Shown: piece by piece, positions 16,183-26,025 of the stretch | Layout: every line of letters starts with the position of its first letter | How positions within the stretch are numbered: position 1 is the first letter of the stretch | Made by a program: the position numbers and the translations under genes | NCBI RefSeq assembly: GCF_019511665.1 | Contig: NZ_JAEUAW010000014.1 | Location: 1 to 64,000, forward strand | From: Microbacterium jejuense | GTDB lineage: Bacteria; Actinomycetota; Actinomycetes; Actinomycetales; Microbacteriaceae | Reading direction: 5' to 3' | Length of the DNA: 64,000 nucleotides | Notes under the pieces: model-generated | What the model was told of the DNA's origin: nothing | Databases searched by the model: none | The model's input: only the letters and a program-made list of their open reading frames with translations

Positions 16183-18309
16183 GTGACGGATCTGGCGACT
16201 CAGCGGCAGGCCGACAAGGCGTCCGCAGGCGACGGCGCCGAGGTCGAAGAGGCCGTCGACGACGCCACGGACCAGGAGCTCGAGGGCTCCCCCGCGGACG
16301 AGTCCGCCGTGGATGCCGAGCCGACCGACGAGGCTGCTGACGCCGCCGACGGCGACGGCGAGGCCGCCGACGGCGATGCCGAGGCGGAGGACGCGGATGC
16401 CCCCGCCGACGGTGACGGCGAACCGGAGGACGCGGCCGAAGTCGCCGACGCGGCCGACAGCAGCGATGCCGGGGTGGACGCCCCTGAGCAGACCGACGAG
16501 GTCGAAGCGGATGTCGCTGAGCCCGAGGAAGCCGACGCGGTTGACGACGGCGAGCCCACCGAACCGGGCGCGAGCGACGAGGTCGTCGAGCCCGAGGCGG
16601 GCGACGAGGTCGTCGAACCCGAGGCGGACCATCCCGACCCCGACGAGACCGTAGCCACGACCGGCGAGGCGACCGCGCCCGAAGAGCCCGTCGCCGACAC
16701 CGCCGGTGAACGTGCCGACTCCGAAGACGCCGACCCCGCGGGCTCCGCGCCGGCCGCTGCCGGCGCAGATGACATCGACGCCGCCCCCGCCGCGTCCGCG
16801 GCGACGGCGGTCCTCGCCCCCGTAGCCGATCCCGTGGCACCGCAGGACGCCGACGCGACCACCGTCCTGCCCGATCTCGCCGCCCCGGCGTCGGCCGCGC
16901 CGCCCGCCGGTACGGACGGCGTCGTGTATGCGTGGGCCGAGCCCGCCCCGAAGCCGAAGAAGAAGCGCACGGCGCTCTGGGTGGGCATCGGCGCCGGTGT
17001 CGCGGCGGTGGCCCTCGTGGCGTCGTCGCTGCTGCTGATCGCGCCCGGCACCACGGTGGCCGGCGTTCCGGTCGGCTGGATGACGCCCGGCGCCGCTGCA
17101 GCTGCGATCGAGCAGCGACTGGCCGAGACGACCGTGGTGCTCACCGGCGAAGGCGGCGACGCCGAGCTGACCGGCGCCGAGCTCGGCGCCTCCGTCGACG
17201 GGCAGGCTCTGGCCGACGCCGCGTTCGGCGAGCACCCGATGTGGAACGTCACCTCGTGGTTCGCCGAGACGGGCGCCGAGGTGGAGCTGGACGCGGCGGT
17301 CGCCGTCGAGGCGCTGCGCGACGCCGCCCCCGATCTGTTCACCGATCCGGTCGATGCGACTGTCTCGTACGACGCCGCGACGGCGTCGTACGTCTCGACG
17401 CCCGCAGAGGCCGGCAGCGGCATCGACCTGTCCACCGTGCAGCAGGCGCTGCAGGCCGCCTTCGAGGCCGGCAAGACGAGCGTGGACGTCGAGGCCGTCG
17501 TCGGCGAGGTCCCCGCGACGATCTCGACCGAGACCGCCGCCGACACCGCGACGAAGCTCAACGGCGTGCTCGCGAACGTAGGCTTCTACGTCGGCGACGA
17601 GCGCACCGTGCCGGTGGATCCCGCGGTCGCGGCATCCTGGATCACCCTCGACGAGGGCGACGACGGCTCGATCATCATCGACGTCGACGAGCAGAAGATC
17701 CAGAGCGTCGTCGACACGCTGCCCGGCCTCGTGAACCGCGACGCCGTCAACGCGACAGTCGTGACGAACAGCGCGGGCAAGGTGCTGGGCAACCCGGTCT
17801 CGGCCGGCGCCGAGGGCCGCACGCTCGAGAGCACCGACGGCATCGCCGCCGCCTTCGCCGAGCAGATCGCCGGCGGCGACGGCGCCTATGAGCTGAAGGT
17901 CACCGCGACGCCGTTCACGACCACCAACCTCGCGCGCAGGATCGACGTCAACCTCAGCACGCAGCGCGCGACGCTCTTCGAGAACGATCAGGTCGTCCAG
18001 ACGTTCGTGGTGTCGTCGGGAGCGGCGAACACGCGCACCCCCACCGGCAACTTCACCGTCTACGCCTACACGCGGATCACCGACATGGGCGCCCTGTGCT
18101 ACAACCCGAACGCGGTGAACAGCTACTGCACCGAGGACGTGCCGTGGGTCACGTGGTTCTACCCCGACATCGCGTTCCACGGAGCCAGCGCGTTCCGCTC
18201 GGCCCTCGGATTCCCGCAGAGCCACGGCTGCGTCAACATGTGGGACGACGCCGCGAAGTACATCTACGAGTGGTCGCGCGTCGGCACCGAGGTCTCCGTG
18301 CACTATTGA
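16183..18309 (+). CDS. Membrane-anchored L,D-transpeptidase (YkuD domain) with acidic N-terminus
   Basis: This is a 708-aa L,D-transpeptidase that forms 3-3 peptidoglycan cross-links or attaches proteins to the wall. Residues 1 to about 250 are an extremely acidic Asp/Glu/Ala/Pro-rich cytosolic tail. A single membrane helix follows at about 268-288 (ALWVGIGAGVAAVALVASSL). Then come two peptidoglycan-binding-4-like repeats (about 290-590) and the C-terminal YkuD catalytic domain with HGASAFRSALGFPQSHGCVN. Cys683 is the nucleophile and His681 is adjacent. The GTG at 16183 is preferred because GGGGGTGAAGG lies just upstream. The long acidic tail is unusual and its function is unknown. A bidirectional terminator follows. 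Confidence 0.92.
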   Translation: MTDLATQRQADKASAGDGAEVEEAVDDATDQELEGSPADESAVDAEPTDEAADAADGDGEAADGDAEAEDADAPADGDGEPEDAAEVADAADSSDAGVDAPEQTDEVEADVAEPEEADAVDDGEPTEPGASDEVVEPEAGDEVVEPEADHPDPDETVATTGEATAPEEPVADTAGERADSEDADPAGSAPAAAGADDIDAAPAASAATAVLAPVADPVAPQDADATTVLPDLAAPASAAPPAGTDGVVYAWAEPAPKPKKKRTALWVGIGAGVAAVALVASSLLLIAPGTTVAGVPVGWMTPGAAAAAIEQRLAETTVVLTGEGGDAELTGAELGASVDGQALADAAFGEHPMWNVTSWFAETGAEVELDAAVAVEALRDAAPDLFTDPVDATVSYDAATASYVSTPAEAGSGIDLSTVQQALQAAFEAGKTSVDVEAVVGEVPATISTETAADTATKLNGVLANVGFYVGDERTVPVDPAVAASWITLDEGDDGSIIIDVDEQKIQSVVDTLPGLVNRDAVNATVVTNSAGKVLGNPVSAGAEGRTLESTDGIAAAFAEQIAGGDGAYELKVTATPFTTTNLARRIDVNLSTQRATLFENDQVVQTFVVSSGAANTRTPTGNFTVYAYTRITDMGALCYNPNAVNSYCTEDVPWVTWFYPDIAFHGASAFRSALGFPQSHGCVNMWDDAAKYIYEWSRVGTEVSVHY

Positions 18310-18358
18310 CGCGCGGCGGGTCAATGCGACGAAGGAGCGTTGACGCGGCGCGGGTCAA

Positions 18359-18385
18359 GGTTGAGCGAGCGAAGCGAGTCGAAAC
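18359..18385. repeat. Copy of the GAGCGAGCGAAGCGAG repeat
   Basis: GGTTGAGCGAGCGAAGCGAG followed by TCGAAAC matches the element at 4393-4424 and 22511-22540, with one G/T change in the core. It lies just after the L,D-transpeptidase gene and ahead of the terminator hairpin. Confidence 0.7.
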
Positions 18386-18401
18386 CCTCGTGACGTGAAA
18401 G

Positions 18402-18445
18402 AAGAGCGGAGTGGATGCCGGTCGCCCGGCATCCACTCCGCTCTT
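18402..18445. terminator. Bidirectional terminator with 20-bp perfect stem
   Basis: AAGAGCGGAGTGGATGCCGG (18402-18421) pairs perfectly with 18426-18445 around a four-base loop. It lies between the convergent L,D-transpeptidase and icd genes. The inner GTGGATGCCGG is shared with the other terminators of this window. Confidence 0.85.
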
Positions 18446-18455
18446 TGTTCTGCGG

Positions 18456-20669
<2,214 letters not shown>

Positions 20670-20727
20670 CTGATGGGTCCTGTCGGTGCTGCGGACGGGT
20701 CGCGCCCAGCCTATCGCAAGCACCTGG

Positions 20728-20765
20728 AGAGATATCTCGACGTCAAGATATCTCTCGACGTGAAC
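20728..20765. promoter_or_regulatory. Palindromic operator-like sites upstream of icd
   Basis: TATCTCGACGTCAAGATA (20733-20750) is an 18-base palindrome with one mismatched pair. It is followed directly by a second, related half (AGATATCTCTCGACGT, 20746-20761), giving two partly overlapping sites. They lie 60-100 bases before the icd start and may also serve the divergent GNAT gene. The cognate regulator is not known from this window. Confidence 0.6.
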
Positions 20766-20813
20766 ATTGTGTTTCCTGGCGAAATCCACGGTGCCGGATG
20801 CCGCCATCCGGGC

Positions 20814-20819
20814 TAGCCT
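20814..20819 (+). promoter_or_regulatory. -10 box of a leaderless-type promoter
   Basis: TAGCCT lies seven bases before the ATG of the GNAT gene at 20827, the same geometry as at 6903-6908 and 48821-48826. Confidence 0.5.
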
Positions 20820-20826
20820 GGGGCGC

Positions 20827-21279
20827 ATGGGTGATCTGCGACTCGTCGAACTGTCCGCCTCGACCATCGTGGCGGTCAACAATATGTCGCTCAAACCCGG
20901 TCAGGAGGAGTTCCTCTCCCCCGTCAGCTACGGCATCGCGGCGACCGTCGTGAACCCGCAGACCACGTGGCAGCGCGTCGTCCTCGACGGCGAAGAGGTG
21001 GTCGCGTTCATCAGCGGCAACTTCGACCTCGACGACCCGCAGGAGCACTTCCGCTCGGTGCTGTGGCGCATCAACGTCGACGCCGACGACCAGGGCCGCG
21101 GCATCGGCCGGTTCGCGGTCGAGGGACTCATCGAAGAGGCGCGCAACCGCGGCATGGACCACGTCAACGTCATCTATGAGGCCGGCGAGGGCGGTCCGCA
21201 GGCATTCTTCGAGCGCGTGGGCTTCACGCCGGTCGGTGAGACCGAGTACGGTGAAGTCATCGCAGAGATCAGACTCTGA
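20827..21279 (+). CDS. GNAT-family N-acetyltransferase
   Basis: This is a 150-aa GNAT acetyltransferase that transfers the acetyl group of acetyl-CoA to an unknown amine. The central acetyl-CoA-binding motif A reads [20 protein letters not shown], matching the Q/RxxGxG/A pattern. The C-terminal [20 protein letters not shown] fits motif B. The start at 20827 follows a TAGCCT -10 by seven bases; the open frame extends 20 codons upstream into promoter sequence. The fold is confident but the acceptor is not: diamines, amino acids or protein N-termini are all possible. It is transcribed away from icd. Confidence 0.85.
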   Translation: MGDLRLVELSASTIVAVNNMSLKPGQEEFLSPVSYGIAATVVNPQTTWQRVVLDGEEVVAFISGNFDLDDPQEHFRSVLWRINVDADDQGRGIGRFAVEGLIEEARNRGMDHVNVIYEAGEGGPQAFFERVGFTPVGETEYGEVIAEIRL

Positions 21280-21350
21280 TCCTGCGCACCGGCGTCCGAT
21301 CTGGGGAACGGACGATCAGCACCATCGGGTGCTCCTGAGACCGGCGGCGG

Positions 21351-21380
21351 GGCCTCGAATACCCCTCCCCCATCGAGGCC
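21351..21380. terminator. Short hairpin after the GNAT gene
   Basis: GGCCTCGA (21351-21358) and TCGAGGCC (21373-21380) form an 8-bp stem with a 14-base loop between the GNAT stop and the esterase start. It may terminate the GNAT transcript. Confidence 0.45.
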
Positions 21381-21404
21381 TCGTCGCCTTCTCCCGTCAC
21401 AGCG

Positions 21405-21419
21405 TCGAAGCGCTTCCGA
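21405..21419. promoter_or_regulatory. LacI-type operator candidate before the CE7 esterase
   Basis: TCGAAGCGCTTCCGA contains the palindrome GAAGCGCTTC with a central CG, typical of LacI-family operators. It lies about 20 bases before the GTG start at 21440 and next to a possible -10 (TAAGGT, 21428-21433). It differs from the palindrome beside the LacI gene at 25786-25804, so the cognate regulator is uncertain. Confidence 0.4.
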
Positions 21420-21439
21420 CGAGGCACTAAGGTAGCCCC

Positions 21440-22408
21440 GTGCCGAGATTCGACCTTTCCCCCGCGGAGCTCGAGGCCTACGCGCCCGACGTCCGCGAAC
21501 CCGCAGATTTCGACGAGTTCTGGGCGACGACGCTCAGCGAGTCCCGCCGATGGGATGCCGCACCCGACGTCGTCCGCGCCGACACCCCGTTCACCGCCCT
21601 CGAGGTGTTCGACGTGACGTTCCCGGGGTTCGGCGGCGATCCCGTGAAGGCGTGGCTGACGGTCCCCGCCGGCGTCGAGGGACCGCTGCCCGCCGTCGTG
21701 GAGTACCAGGGCTACGGCGGCGGCCGCGGTCTCGCCGGCGAGCGCCTCGGCTGGGCGGCATCCGGCTACGCCCATCTGCTCATGGACACGCGCGGCCAGG
21801 GCTCGATGTGGGGCTCGGGCGGTGACACCGCCGACCCGCACGGCACGGGCCCGTCGTCGTCGGGCTTCATGACGCGCGGCATCGAGGACCCCGCCGATTA
21901 CTACTACCGGCGCGTGTTCACCGATGCGGTGCGCGCCGTCGATGCCGTGCGGACGCTCCCCCAGGTCGACGCCGACCGCGTCGCGGTGTGCGGCGGGAGC
22001 CAGGGCGGGGGCATCGCGATCGCGGCCGCCGGCCTGTCGGAGGGCCTCGTGGCGGTCATGCCCGACGTGCCGTTCCTGTGTCACTTCGAGCGTGCCGTGG
22101 GCCTGACCGGAGACGACCCCTACCAGGAGGTCGTGCGATACCTGGCGGTGCACCGCGGCCTCGACGACCGCGTCTTCGAGACGCTGTCGTACTTCGACGG
22201 CGTCAACATGGCCAAGCGCGCGGATGCCCCTGCGCTGTACTCCGTGGCCCTCATGGACACGATCTGCCCGCCGTCGACGGTGTACGCCGCGTTCAACCGG
22301 CACGCCGCGTCCACGAAGCAGATCGAGGTCTACACGCACAACGGGCACGAGGGCGGCCAGGCCTTCCAGTTCGCGAAGCAGGCGCGCTTCCTCTCCGCGC
22401 TGGTCTGA
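21440..22408 (+). CDS. CE7 acetyl xylan esterase / cephalosporin-C deacetylase
   Basis: This is a carbohydrate esterase family 7 protein (322 aa) of the alpha/beta-hydrolase fold, removing acetyl groups from short xylo- or manno-oligosaccharides and related esters. The family motifs are complete: the RGQGSMWG-type motif (DTRGQGSMWGSGG), the nucleophile elbow GGSQGGG (Ser187), catalytic Asp273 in LMDTICPPSTVY, and His303 in NGHEGG. There is no signal peptide, so it should act in the cytosol on imported acetylated oligosaccharides. It converges with the alpha-galactosidase gene. Placement beside mannan-degrading genes suggests deacetylation of acetylated mannan fragments, though xylan remains possible. 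Confidence 0.92.
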   Translation: MPRFDLSPAELEAYAPDVREPADFDEFWATTLSESRRWDAAPDVVRADTPFTALEVFDVTFPGFGGDPVKAWLTVPAGVEGPLPAVVEYQGYGGGRGLAGERLGWAASGYAHLLMDTRGQGSMWGSGGDTADPHGTGPSSSGFMTRGIEDPADYYYRRVFTDAVRAVDAVRTLPQVDADRVAVCGGSQGGGIAIAAAGLSEGLVAVMPDVPFLCHFERAVGLTGDDPYQEVVRYLAVHRGLDDRVFETLSYFDGVNMAKRADAPALYSVALMDTICPPSTVYAAFNRHAASTKQIEVYTHNGHEGGQAFQFAKQARFLSALV

Positions 22409-22429
22409 CACGCCACGGCCCCGGCGGCG

Positions 22430-22489
22430 GTTCGGGTGGCGCAGGTTGCGGCATCCCCCTCGCGAAGCGACACTCTTCGCCACCCGAAC
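22430..22489. terminator. Bidirectional hairpin, relative of 8720-8780
   Basis: GTTCGGGTGGCG (22430-22441) pairs perfectly with CGCCACCCGAAC (22478-22489) over 12 bp around a 36-base loop with TTGCGGCATCC. It lies between the convergent esterase and alpha-galactosidase genes. Confidence 0.7.
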
Positions 22490-22510
22490 GACACCACGCG
22501 GGTCCCGTCC

Positions 22511-22540
22511 CGGTCATTGAGCGAGCGCAGCGAGACGAAC
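22511..22540. repeat. Copy of the GAGCGAGCGCAGCGAGACGAA repeat
   Basis: CGGTCATTGAGCGAGCGCAG continues with CGAGACGAAC and matches the repeats at 4393-4424 and 18359-18385. It sits beside the hairpin terminator in the 172-base gap between convergent genes. Confidence 0.7.
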
Positions 22541-22580
22541 GCGGCGAGCCGCCGGCCCGTCGGCGCAGCCACCGCGGCTG

Positions 22581-24716
22581 TCAGGCCGCTTCGAGGTGCA
22601 GGACGAAGGCCTGCACGGGCCACAGCGTGGGCAGCTGCAGGCCCACGTCGGTCAGCAGAGCGCCGGGCAGCTCGATCTCGCCCGCCGTGAACCACTCCGG
22701 GGCGGTCCAGCCGTACTTCGCCGCGCCGATCTCGTCGCGCACACGCACGCGGTAACGGCGATCGCAGTCGAGCCCGGGCAGCCGCAGGCGTTCGGCACGG
22801 GCATCCTCGAGACTCGCCGCCGTCGCGACGACGAAGACCGCCGCGGCATCCGCGAGATAGCCGGTCACGCGCCACGCCGGATCGCGCAGCTCGGGGTGCA
22901 CGACGCGTCCGGTGTGGACGATGCCGCGCAGCTCCTTGTATAGAGCCGCGAAGCGCGTGATCGTCGCCGTCTCGTCGGCGTCGCACGACATGATGTCCCA
23001 CTCGAAGCCGGCGGAGCCCATGACGCTGGTCGCCATGCGATACGACAGGTCGGTGGTGCGCCCCGACGAGTGCGACGTGGTCGGGCCCACGTGCGCTCCG
23101 ACGAGCTCGGGCGGCAGCAGCAATCCGGTCCAGCGCTGGATGTCCTGCCGCTCGACGGGGTCGTTGGAATCGCTCGCCCACACGCGGTCGGTGACGTCGA
23201 GGATGCCCAGGTCGGTGCGCGCGCCGCCGCTGGAGCACGACTCGATCTCGAGGGCGGGATGCCGCCGCTTGAGCTCGGCCATCAGCCGGTATACCGCCGT
23301 CATCTGCGCGTGGCCGCCAGGGCGGCCGGCGTGGACGCTCTCGACGAGGTCGCGGTTGTGATCCCACTTGATGAAGTCGATGCCGAGCTCGGCCACGAGC
23401 GCGTCGATCTGCCCCAGCACATGGGCGAAGGCGCCGGGGTCGGCGAGATCCATGACGTACTGACCGCGCCACGACAGCGACGGGTCGTGGTCGAGGTGGG
23501 CGGGGTCGTGCAGCAGCCAGTCCGGATGCGCACGGGCGGCGTCCGAGTCGAGGCTCACCATCTCGGGTTCGAACCACAGGCCGAACTGCATGCCGAGCCG
23601 GTGGACGTGCGCCGCGAGCGGCCCGAGACCGTCCGGCCACACCGTGCGATCGACGACCCAGTCGCCAAGGCTCGTCGTGTCGTCGCGACGCCCTTGGAAC
23701 CACCCGTCGTCCAGCACGAAGCGCTCGATGCCCACCTCAGCCGCGCGTTCGGCGAGCGCCGCGAGGCGTGCCGGGTCGTGGTCGAAGTACACGGCCTCCC
23801 ACGTGTTCAGGACGAGGGGACGAGGGGATGCCGGGTGCTGCGGCCGCGCGCGCATCCAGGTGTGCACGCGGTCGGCGAAGCCGTCGAGCCCGGCCGCGCT
23901 GTGGACGAATGCCGCCCGCGGTGCCGCGTACTCGTCACCCGGTCCGAGGCGGATCTCGCCGGGCCGCAGCAGCTCCCCGGCGCCGACGAGGGTCACGGCA
24001 TCGGTGACGCGGTCGATGCGCGTGGTCAGGTCGCTCGACCAGGCGAGGTGGACACCCCACAGCTGGCCCGCGTCCCAGCGCGGGGCGCCGATTCCGGCGA
24101 TCGCCGCGACCGGGCTGTCATGCCCCGGACGCCCGCGGCGCGACTGGCGCACCGTCGCGCCCGCGGGCATGGCCGTCACGACGGGCCGCTTCTCGCGGGT
24201 CCATCGGCCGTCGAACGTGAGGAGCGTGTCGGTGGTCGTCGGAACCGGGAGCGCGGCCTCGAGCCAGTCGACGTCGACCGGGGCGGCATCCACACCTCCC
24301 TCGTGACGAAGCACGTGGCGGACCCAGACGACACCGCCCGACTCGATCGCGATCTCGATGGCGAGGAGCAGCCCGGACGCTGCGTCGCGGGCGCGGAACA
24401 CGGCGCGATCACCGGAGGACTCGATGTCGGCGAGCAGCCAGCGCGGGTGGTGCACGATCCCGGCCGCGCGCAGCTGCATGCCGGGACGCCCGGTCCAGCC
24501 GTCGCTCTCTTGCGGCGACAGCGACACCTGCCACGCCGCGTCGAGCGTCCCGGGGGGCGTCTGCCGGCTGACCGCTCGCGCGAGCGCCTCGGCGTCGGCA
24601 TCCGGCAGCGGGCCCGTCGCGGCGCCCCAGTGCAGCACGCAGGGCAGCCCGGTGCCGCGGGCGTCGATGATGACGCCGACGCCGTCGCGCTCGAGGTGGA
24701 CGAAGCCGAAGGTCAT
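22581..24716 (-). CDS. GH36 alpha-galactosidase
   Basis: This is a 711-aa family 36 alpha-galactosidase that removes alpha-linked galactose, for example the 1,6-side chains of galactomannan or raffinose-type sugars. The N-terminal beta-sandwich is followed by the TIM barrel (VLNTWEAVYFDHDPARLAAL, FVLDDGWFQGR). The nucleophile is Asp452 in KWDHNRD and the acid/base is Asp519 in SDSNDPVERQ; ESCSSGGARTD is also conserved. There is no signal peptide, so it works in the cytosol. The ATG overlaps the stop of the LacI gene (ATGA), so the two are co-translated and the enzyme is presumably under LacI control. Confidence 0.94.
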   Translation of the reverse strand: MTFGFVHLERDGVGVIIDARGTGLPCVLHWGAATGPLPDADAEALARAVSRQTPPGTLDAAWQVSLSPQESDGWTGRPGMQLRAAGIVHHPRWLLADIESSGDRAVFRARDAASGLLLAIEIAIESGGVVWVRHVLRHEGGVDAAPVDVDWLEAALPVPTTTDTLLTFDGRWTREKRPVVTAMPAGATVRQSRRGRPGHDSPVAAIAGIGAPRWDAGQLWGVHLAWSSDLTTRIDRVTDAVTLVGAGELLRPGEIRLGPGDEYAAPRAAFVHSAAGLDGFADRVHTWMRARPQHPASPRPLVLNTWEAVYFDHDPARLAALAERAAEVGIERFVLDDGWFQGRRDDTTSLGDWVVDRTVWPDGLGPLAAHVHRLGMQFGLWFEPEMVSLDSDAARAHPDWLLHDPAHLDHDPSLSWRGQYVMDLADPGAFAHVLGQIDALVAELGIDFIKWDHNRDLVESVHAGRPGGHAQMTAVYRLMAELKRRHPALEIESCSSGGARTDLGILDVTDRVWASDSNDPVERQDIQRWTGLLLPPELVGAHVGPTTSHSSGRTTDLSYRMATSVMGSAGFEWDIMSCDADETATITRFAALYKELRGIVHTGRVVHPELRDPAWRVTGYLADAAAVFVVATAASLEDARAERLRLPGLDCDRRYRVRVRDEIGAAKYGWTAPEWFTAGEIELPGALLTDVGLQLPTLWPVQAFVLHLEAA

Positions 24717-25735
24717 GCGGGGGTCCTCTCTGCGGGGAGCCGTTCTCCCGTGCCGCGCTCGACGATCCACGTGGGCATCTCGAGCTGGCGCGTGAAGCCG
24801 GCCGGGTCTTGCATGCGTTCGATCGCGAGCGTCGCGGCGGCCTTGCCGAGCGCCAGCGGGTCGTACGTGATCACCGACACCCCGAGCACATCGGCGGTGT
24901 CGAAGTCGTCGAAGCCGATGAGGGCGGTGGTGTCGTCGCCACGGTCGCGCAGCACGCGCAGCGCGCCGATCGTGACGCGGTTGTTGCCGGTGATGATGGC
25001 CGTCGGCGCATCTGCCTGGTCGAGCAGATCGGCGATCAGCCCGTCGGCAGGACGCGCCAGGTCGTCGGCGAGCCGCTCCCACCTCGAGGACTCCGCGATG
25101 CCGTAGGCGGCGAGGGCGTCGCGATACCCGCGCAGGCGCTCGGCCTGGGTGTACACCGACGCCGGGTTGCAGATGTAGCCGATGCGTCGGTGCCCGCGCT
25201 CGAGAAGCCGCGTGGTCGCCTCGAACACGCCGCGGTGGTTCTCGAGCACGATCGAGTCCGCCACGAGGTTGCGGGCCGGCCGGTCGATCGCGATGACCGG
25301 CGTTCCGAGGTGCCGCTCACCCTCCAGGTACGACTGATCCTCGGCGACGGGGATCAGCAGCAGTGCGCCCAGGCGCTGGCCGAGAAGCGCGTCGGCCACG
25401 CGCTCCTCGCCTTCGACGGTGTCGTCGGTGGTGGCCACGACGAGCGAGAACCCGTGGGCCGACAGCTCGCGCTCGATCCCCGCCGCGAGCTTGTAATAGA
25501 ACGGGTTGTTCAGCTCGCCCATGATGAAGCCGATCGTGTCGGTCGGGCCACCCCGGCGCAGATTGCGCGCGAGGGGATTCGGGCGGAACCGCAGCCGCTT
25601 CGCGGCCGCGAGCACGCGCTCGACCGTGTCGGGCGCGACGAGATCACGGTGCGTGAACACGCGCGAGACCGTCTTCGAGCTCACGCCGGCGAGCCGGGCG
25701 ACGTCCTCGAGGGTCGCGCGCTGCTGAACGTTCAT
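24713..25735 (-). CDS. LacI-family transcriptional regulator
   Basis: This is a 340-aa LacI/GalR repressor. The N-terminal helix-turn-helix and hinge read ATLEDVARLAGVSSKTVSRV, and the periplasmic-binding-protein-like effector domain follows (TIGFIMGELNNPFYYKL, PTAIITGNNRVTIGALRVL, ALIGFDDFDTADVLGVSVIT). The ATG at 25735 has a near-perfect AAGGAGG ribosome site; the longer upstream frame is intergenic. It is divergent from the ABC importer and mannosidase operon and overlaps the alpha-galactosidase gene downstream. It probably represses both directions through the operators in the 290-base divergent region. The effector is likely a manno- or galacto-oligosaccharide (inference). Confidence 0.93.
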   Translation of the reverse strand: MNVQQRATLEDVARLAGVSSKTVSRVFTHRDLVAPDTVERVLAAAKRLRFRPNPLARNLRRGGPTDTIGFIMGELNNPFYYKLAAGIERELSAHGFSLVVATTDDTVEGEERVADALLGQRLGALLLIPVAEDQSYLEGERHLGTPVIAIDRPARNLVADSIVLENHRGVFEATTRLLERGHRRIGYICNPASVYTQAERLRGYRDALAAYGIAESSRWERLADDLARPADGLIADLLDQADAPTAIITGNNRVTIGALRVLRDRGDDTTALIGFDDFDTADVLGVSVITYDPLALGKAAATLAIERMQDPAGFTRQLEMPTWIVERGTGERLPAERTPA

Positions 25736-25785
25736 GGGTGGCCTCCTTGCCCGGGCGGAGTTCACGCTAGCAGGCGTGCCGCCGA

Positions 25786-25804
25786 AATGTCTACGTAAGA
25801 CATT
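25786..25804. promoter_or_regulatory. LacI operator candidate
   Basis: AATGTCTACGTAAGACATT is a palindrome with perfect 7-bp arms and a five-base spacer. It is located about 50 bases upstream of the LacI gene start in the divergent region. Position and symmetry suggest autoregulation. Confidence 0.65.
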
Positions 25805-25920
25805 CGACGGACATTGTCGCAGGATTGACCGGATGCGTCGCAAATAAAGTCTAGATCCAGGGCCTATTTCGGCACAGGCTGTTCCGATGGACAGGACAAG
25901 ACAGCGCTGACATCGGTGAC

Positions 25921-25950
25921 TTGCGGAACCGTTTCGAAGCCGTCTACTCT
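25921..25950 (+). promoter_or_regulatory. Promoter of the mannan-oligosaccharide operon
   Basis: TTGCGG (25921-25926) and TACTCT (25945-25950) are separated by 18 bases and precede the binding-protein gene by 75 bases. The spacer contains GGAACCGTTTCGAAG, an imperfect LacI-like site, so a repressor could sit between the boxes. An AGGAGA ribosome site precedes the ATG at 26026. Confidence 0.55.
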
Positions 25951-26025
25951 GACGGCGCGACGAACCACGCGACGGTGCGATGATCCGCACCGGCAGTTCA
26001 AGGGCGAACCTGACAGGAGAATCAC

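Noticed and set aside
16162..18324. Antisense open frames of 453 and 720 codons opposite the L,D-transpeptidase gene
   Set aside because: Their composition (long Ser/Ala or Gly/Arg runs) is the complement of the Asp/Glu/Ala-rich coding sequence. No start signals or motifs are seen.
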